The notes under the pieces: model-generated
Databases searched by the model: none
Seen by the model: the letters and a program-made list of their open reading frames with translations, nothing else
What the model was told of the DNA's origin: nothing
Shown here: positions 25,657-28,301 of the stretch, one piece after another
How the letters are laid out: each line of letters opens with the position of its first letter
Numbering within the stretch: the first letter of the stretch is position 1
Source of the DNA: an uncultured Senegalimassilia sp.
GTDB taxonomy: Bacteria > Actinomycetota > Coriobacteriia > Coriobacteriales > Eggerthellaceae
Assembly: GCA_934661765.1 (NCBI GenBank)
Contig: CAKUJT010000020.1
Coordinates: forward strand, 1-28,301
DNA length: 28,301 nucleotides
Direction: 5' to 3'
Position numbers and translations under genes: made by a program

Positions 25657-26420
25657 AGGGCTTCCTGGAATACGTGCCGGGCGACAGCCTGCTGCACCGC
25701 ATGAACCCGGTGGCGAAACTGGCGGCGGCGTTCCCGCTGGTGATCGCCTGTTTCGCCACCAGCAACCTTGCGTTGTTGGCGCTTGTGATCGTGCTTGATG
25801 CGGTGTTGGCCGTGCAGTGCAAGATGGTTCCGCAAACGCTGGGCCTGGCGAAGGCCGTGGCGCTGTTCTCTTTGGTGTTGGCGCTGATCGCGCTGTTGTT
25901 CACGCCGCAAGGCGATGTGCTGGCACAGCTGCCGTGGGGCTACATCGGCACGGAGAGCGTGGCCGCGGCCGTGCTCATCGTGGTGCGGCTGGTCGCGTGC
26001 GCGGTGCCGTTGTTCCTGGTGTTCTACGTGACCAAGCTCACCGATATGGCGAATGCGCTGGTCAAGGTGCTGCACGTGCCGTATAAGTATGCGTTCACGT
26101 TCATGTCCACCGTGCATTTCATCCCCGTGTTCATGAACGATATGGCGGGCATCATGGAGGCGCAGACAGCGTGCGGCGTGGAATTCGACGGCGGCTTCTT
26201 AAAGAAGATCCGCCTGATGATGCCGCTGTGCGTCCCGCTGCTGGTGTCGTCGGTGCGCAAGACCAACAGCGCCGCCATCGCGGCCGAGGTGCGAGGCTTC
26301 AATCTGCGAACCCGGGAAAGCGGCTTCAAGGAGTACCCGTTCGCAGGCATCGACTTCGCGGCGCTTGCCGTGGCCGTTGCGATCGCGGCGGCGGCCGTCG
26401 CGTTGAGCGTGCTGCTATAG
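25653..26420 (+). CDS. ecfT: ECF transporter transmembrane protein EcfT (trp module)
   Basis: A 255-residue EcfT/CbiQ-family scaffold linking the two ATPases to the S component. The N-terminus GDSLLHRMNPVAKLAAAFPL matches the family start. Hydrophobic segments follow at about residues 24-60, 68-85, 100-130 and 235-254. The two coupling motifs appear as AQTACGVEF, which lacks the usual Arg, and AAEVRGFNL, which keeps it. It overlaps ecfA2 by ATGA and ends the operon. A hairpin without T run (26447-26481) lies between it and the convergent macrodomain gene. Distinct from the orphan ecfT at 6215. Confidence 0.92.
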   Translation: MKGFLEYVPGDSLLHRMNPVAKLAAAFPLVIACFATSNLALLALVIVLDAVLAVQCKMVPQTLGLAKAVALFSLVLALIALLFTPQGDVLAQLPWGYIGTESVAAAVLIVVRLVACAVPLFLVFYVTKLTDMANALVKVLHVPYKYAFTFMSTVHFIPVFMNDMAGIMEAQTACGVEFDGGFLKKIRLMMPLCVPLLVSSVRKTNSAAIAAEVRGFNLRTRESGFKEYPFAGIDFAALAVAVAIAAAAVALSVLL

Positions 26421-26464
26421 CCTGTCGCTTCGCGGGGCGTGGGAAGGCGATGGCGGAGGGGACC

Positions 26465-27307
26465 CTACTCCTCCGCGTCGCTCGCGGGCTTCTCGTCTTC
26501 GCCGAGGATCGCGCGGTAGAAGTTCTCATCCTGCTCGGTGTACACGTCGAAGATGACGTGCATGTCGGCGCCGGGCTCATCGGCGGCGCGGGAGTCCAGC
26601 CATGCCTTCACCGCTTGCACGGCGATTTGCGCGCCCTCTTGCTGCGGGAACCCGAATACGCCGGTGGAGATGCAGCAGAACGCCACCGACTTCGCCTTCG
26701 CCGCACATGCCGCATCCAGACAGCTGATATAGCACTGCGTCAGCTGTTTGCGCTGCTCAAGCGTCGGTTTTCCTTTCGTCATGGGGCCGACCGTGTGGAT
26801 GATGTTGTGCGATGGGAGGTTGTAGGCGGGCGTGACCTTCGCACGGCCGACCGGCTCCTCGTAGCCCTGCTCTTGCATGATCTGCGCGCACTTCAAACGC
26901 AGCTGCACGCCGGCGAAGGTGTGGATGGCGTTGTCGATGCACAGATGCCCGGGAATCCAGCAGCCCAGAAGCGCGCTGTTCGCGGCGTTGACGATGGCGT
27001 CGCAGCGCAGGGCGGTGATGTCCCCGCGCCAGATGCTCAGGCGTGGGTCGGAGGCGATACGCGCAAGCTCGTCGGCTTCGGTGATGCCCGGTTCGGCAAC
27101 CATGAGCTGGAGCACACGGTCCTGCACTTTCAGAAACTCCGGCGAAGCAGACTTCGGCTCGCGCGTGTTCACCAGCGCGCGGAACTGCTCCCATTGCTCC
27201 ATGAACCAGCGCGGGTCCTCTTGCGGTTCAACGTGCTTGCTCCCCGCGCCCCGTTCGTCCATCAGGTGATTCACCAAAAAGGCCATGTCCTTTACCAATT
27301 GCATCAT
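26465..27307 (-). CDS. Zn-type macrodomain protein (probable protein-ADP-ribose hydrolase)
   Basis: A 280-residue protein. A helical N-terminal region (about residues 1-85) precedes a macrodomain. Key motifs are WRGDITAL, the ADP-ribose-binding NAAN (107-110), GCWIPGHLCIDNAIH (115-129), whose Cys116, His121 and Cys123 are the expected zinc ligands, AYNLPSHNIIHTVGPM, and STGVFGFP. This pattern marks the Zn-macro subfamily of Staphylococcus and Streptococcus, which removes ADP-ribose from proteins. Members there are usually co-encoded with a sirtuin ADP-ribosyltransferase and lipoate genes; none is seen here. ATG at 27307 follows AAGGAG on the minus strand. Confidence 0.9.
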   Translation of the reverse strand: MMQLVKDMAFLVNHLMDERGAGSKHVEPQEDPRWFMEQWEQFRALVNTREPKSASPEFLKVQDRVLQLMVAEPGITEADELARIASDPRLSIWRGDITALRCDAIVNAANSALLGCWIPGHLCIDNAIHTFAGVQLRLKCAQIMQEQGYEEPVGRAKVTPAYNLPSHNIIHTVGPMTKGKPTLEQRKQLTQCYISCLDAACAAKAKSVAFCCISTGVFGFPQQEGAQIAVQAVKAWLDSRAADEPGADMHVIFDVYTEQDENFYRAILGEDEKPASDAEE

Positions 27308-27555
27308 GGGATTCGCGTCTCCTTGTCCGCTTCGCCGTCTTGCCGGGCGGGCCGTTGGCGGCGCGCCCGGGCGCTTCCCGCCTGCCGTCCGGGAATATCG
27401 ATTCACACTGGACACCATAGCGCAAGGTTCGGGATACCGAGCGCGTGCGCCGGTGCTTCGGCGTTTTGCGGGGCGCAAACCGTACACCAGGGGATGTAAT
27501 TCAGTGACATGCGGGTGACGAAACGATGCAAGCGCCGTCGAGGAGGGCCGCGGCG

Positions 27556-27603
27556 TGGTAAGGTTGCCCTGTCAAACAAAACGCAGGGCGATAAGGGCCC
27601 TGC
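27556..27603 (+). promoter_or_regulatory. Extended -10 and start-site hairpin before the HtrA-like gene
   Basis: TGGTAAGGT (27556-27564) is a TGn-extended -10 with a start near 27571. GCAGGGC (27583-27589) pairs with GCCCTGC (27597-27603) and could alternatively pair with GCCCTG at 27566-27571. The remainder of the gap 27308-27555 shows no gene; it includes a weak minus-strand TATGGT (27419-27414) that may serve the macrodomain gene. Confidence 0.4.
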
Positions 27604-27627
27604 TCCTCCGATAGCAAGGAGAATGCC

Positions 27628-28301
27628 ATGACCGATCAGTTCAACAACCAAAACGGCTACGGCCAGTCCGGTCAGCAGCCCGGGCAGCCGATCCCGCCCG
27701 TGCAGGGCTACCAGCAGCCCGGCTATCAGCATTCCTATACGCAGCCGGTGGTCGACGCCCAAAGTCCTCGCAAAACCTCTTCCGGCCGCACGTTCGGCAC
27801 GGCCTTCGCGGGTGCGGCGCTTGCCTGCGTTATCGCGTTCGGCGGCTTCACCGTGTATCAGAATGTGACGGGGACCCCTTCGGGCGGCAACGTTACGCTG
27901 GGCGCGTCCACGAACACCGAGATCCAGGCCCAGTCCACCGATGACACGCTGCCCGAGGCCGTGGCGCAGAAATGCCTGCCTTCCGTGGCCGCCATCGACG
28001 TGTACACGGCGCAAACCTCCACCGACATGTTCGGCCGCAGCACGTCCAGCTCCGGAACGCTCACCGAAAGCTCCCTGGGCAGCGGCGTGGTGCTCTCCGA
28101 GGACGGCTACATCATCACGAACAACCATGTGGTCGCAGGCGCCGACGCCTTGAAGGTCACCGTGGGCGGCGAGGAGTACGATGCCGACGTGGTGGGCACC
28201 GACGAGTCCAGCGACATCGCCGTTATCAAGCTGCGCAACGCCAGCGGCCTGACCCCCGTCGAGATCGGCGATTCCGACAACCTGACCATCGGCGAATGGG
28301 T
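27628..28301 (+). CDS. HtrA/DegP-like membrane-anchored serine protease, 5' part
   Basis: The first 224 residues, cut by the window end. A Gln/Pro/Tyr-rich cytoplasmic tail (residues 1-48) is followed by one transmembrane segment (about 56-78) and an extracytoplasmic trypsin-like domain: LPEAVAQKCLPSVAAIDVY, LGSGVVLSEDGYIITNNHVV with catalytic His167, and SSDIAVIKL with catalytic Asp196. The catalytic Ser (GNSGGP motif) and any PDZ domain lie beyond the window. The family degrades or monitors damaged envelope proteins. ATG at 27628 follows AAGGAG. The tail composition is typical of actinobacterial HtrA proteins. Confidence 0.9.
   Translation, partial: MTDQFNNQNGYGQSGQQPGQPIPPVQGYQQPGYQHSYTQPVVDAQSPRKTSSGRTFGTAFAGAALACVIAFGGFTVYQNVTGTPSGGNVTLGASTNTEIQAQSTDDTLPEAVAQKCLPSVAAIDVYTAQTSTDMFGRSTSSSGTLTESSLGSGVVLSEDGYIITNNHVVAGADALKVTVGGEEYDADVVGTDESSDIAVIKLRNASGLTPVEIGDSDNLTIGEW

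Overview
The window is a high-GC bacterial chromosome segment that fits the Coriobacteriia (Eggerthella/Gordonibacter/Slackia-like Actinomycetota). The reasons are the G+C-rich third codon positions with strong Shine-Dalgarno sites, a DmsABC-type molybdoenzyme operon divergent from a many-membrane-helix LuxR regulator (an arrangement typical of Eggerthellaceae), and the mix of actinobacterial housekeeping genes with a Firmicutes-style transcriptional T-box. Genus assignment is inference.

Layout. 1-2087: 3' part of guaB (IMP dehydrogenase of the divergent Tritrichomonas-like type), a terminator, and a convergent lysR. 2179-2454: tRNA-Lys(TTT) and tRNA-Gln(TTG) with promoter and terminator. 2455-6184: the alpha ribosomal operon infA-rpmJ-rpsM-rpsK-rpsD-rpoA-rplQ, closed by a very strong terminator. 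6203-6961: an orphan ecfT with an apparently leaderless promoter. 6962-7333: no gene, but degenerate tandem repeats. 7334-8626: eno. 8627-8939: structured gap. 8940-11513: leuS. 11656-12339: sanA-like DUF218 gene, again apparently leaderless. 12385-14148 (minus): membrane LuxR regulator. 14164-14557: dyad-rich divergent control region. 14558-20277: dmsA-dmsB-dmsC1-chaperone-dmsC2, a complete DMSO-reductase-type respiratory module with a second anchor paralogue and two intercistronic hairpins. 20400-22307 (minus): a DHA2-type MFS transporter fused to a C-terminal CBS pair, with an attenuator-like leader. 22699-23008: a T-box whose specifier reads UGG (Trp), controlling trpP-ecfA1-ecfA2-ecfT (23176-26420), a probable tryptophan ECF importer. 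26465-27307 (minus): Zn-type macrodomain ADP-ribosyl hydrolase. 27628-end: 5' part of an HtrA-like serine protease.

How the parts work together. The luxR/dms block is a self-contained anaerobic respiration unit: a sensor-regulator, a Tat-exported catalytic subunit, a four-cluster electron-transfer subunit, membrane quinol-oxidising anchors and a maturation chaperone. The T-box and ECF block is a second self-contained unit in which uncharged tRNA-Trp should release termination so that a tryptophan importer is made. The remainder is housekeeping (translation, glycolysis, GMP synthesis).

No mobile element, CRISPR array or phage gene was seen. The least explained features are the MFS-CBS fusion and its leader, the dyads between luxR and dmsA, the ECF module with a degenerate ABC signature, two leaderless promoters, and the tandem repeats before eno.
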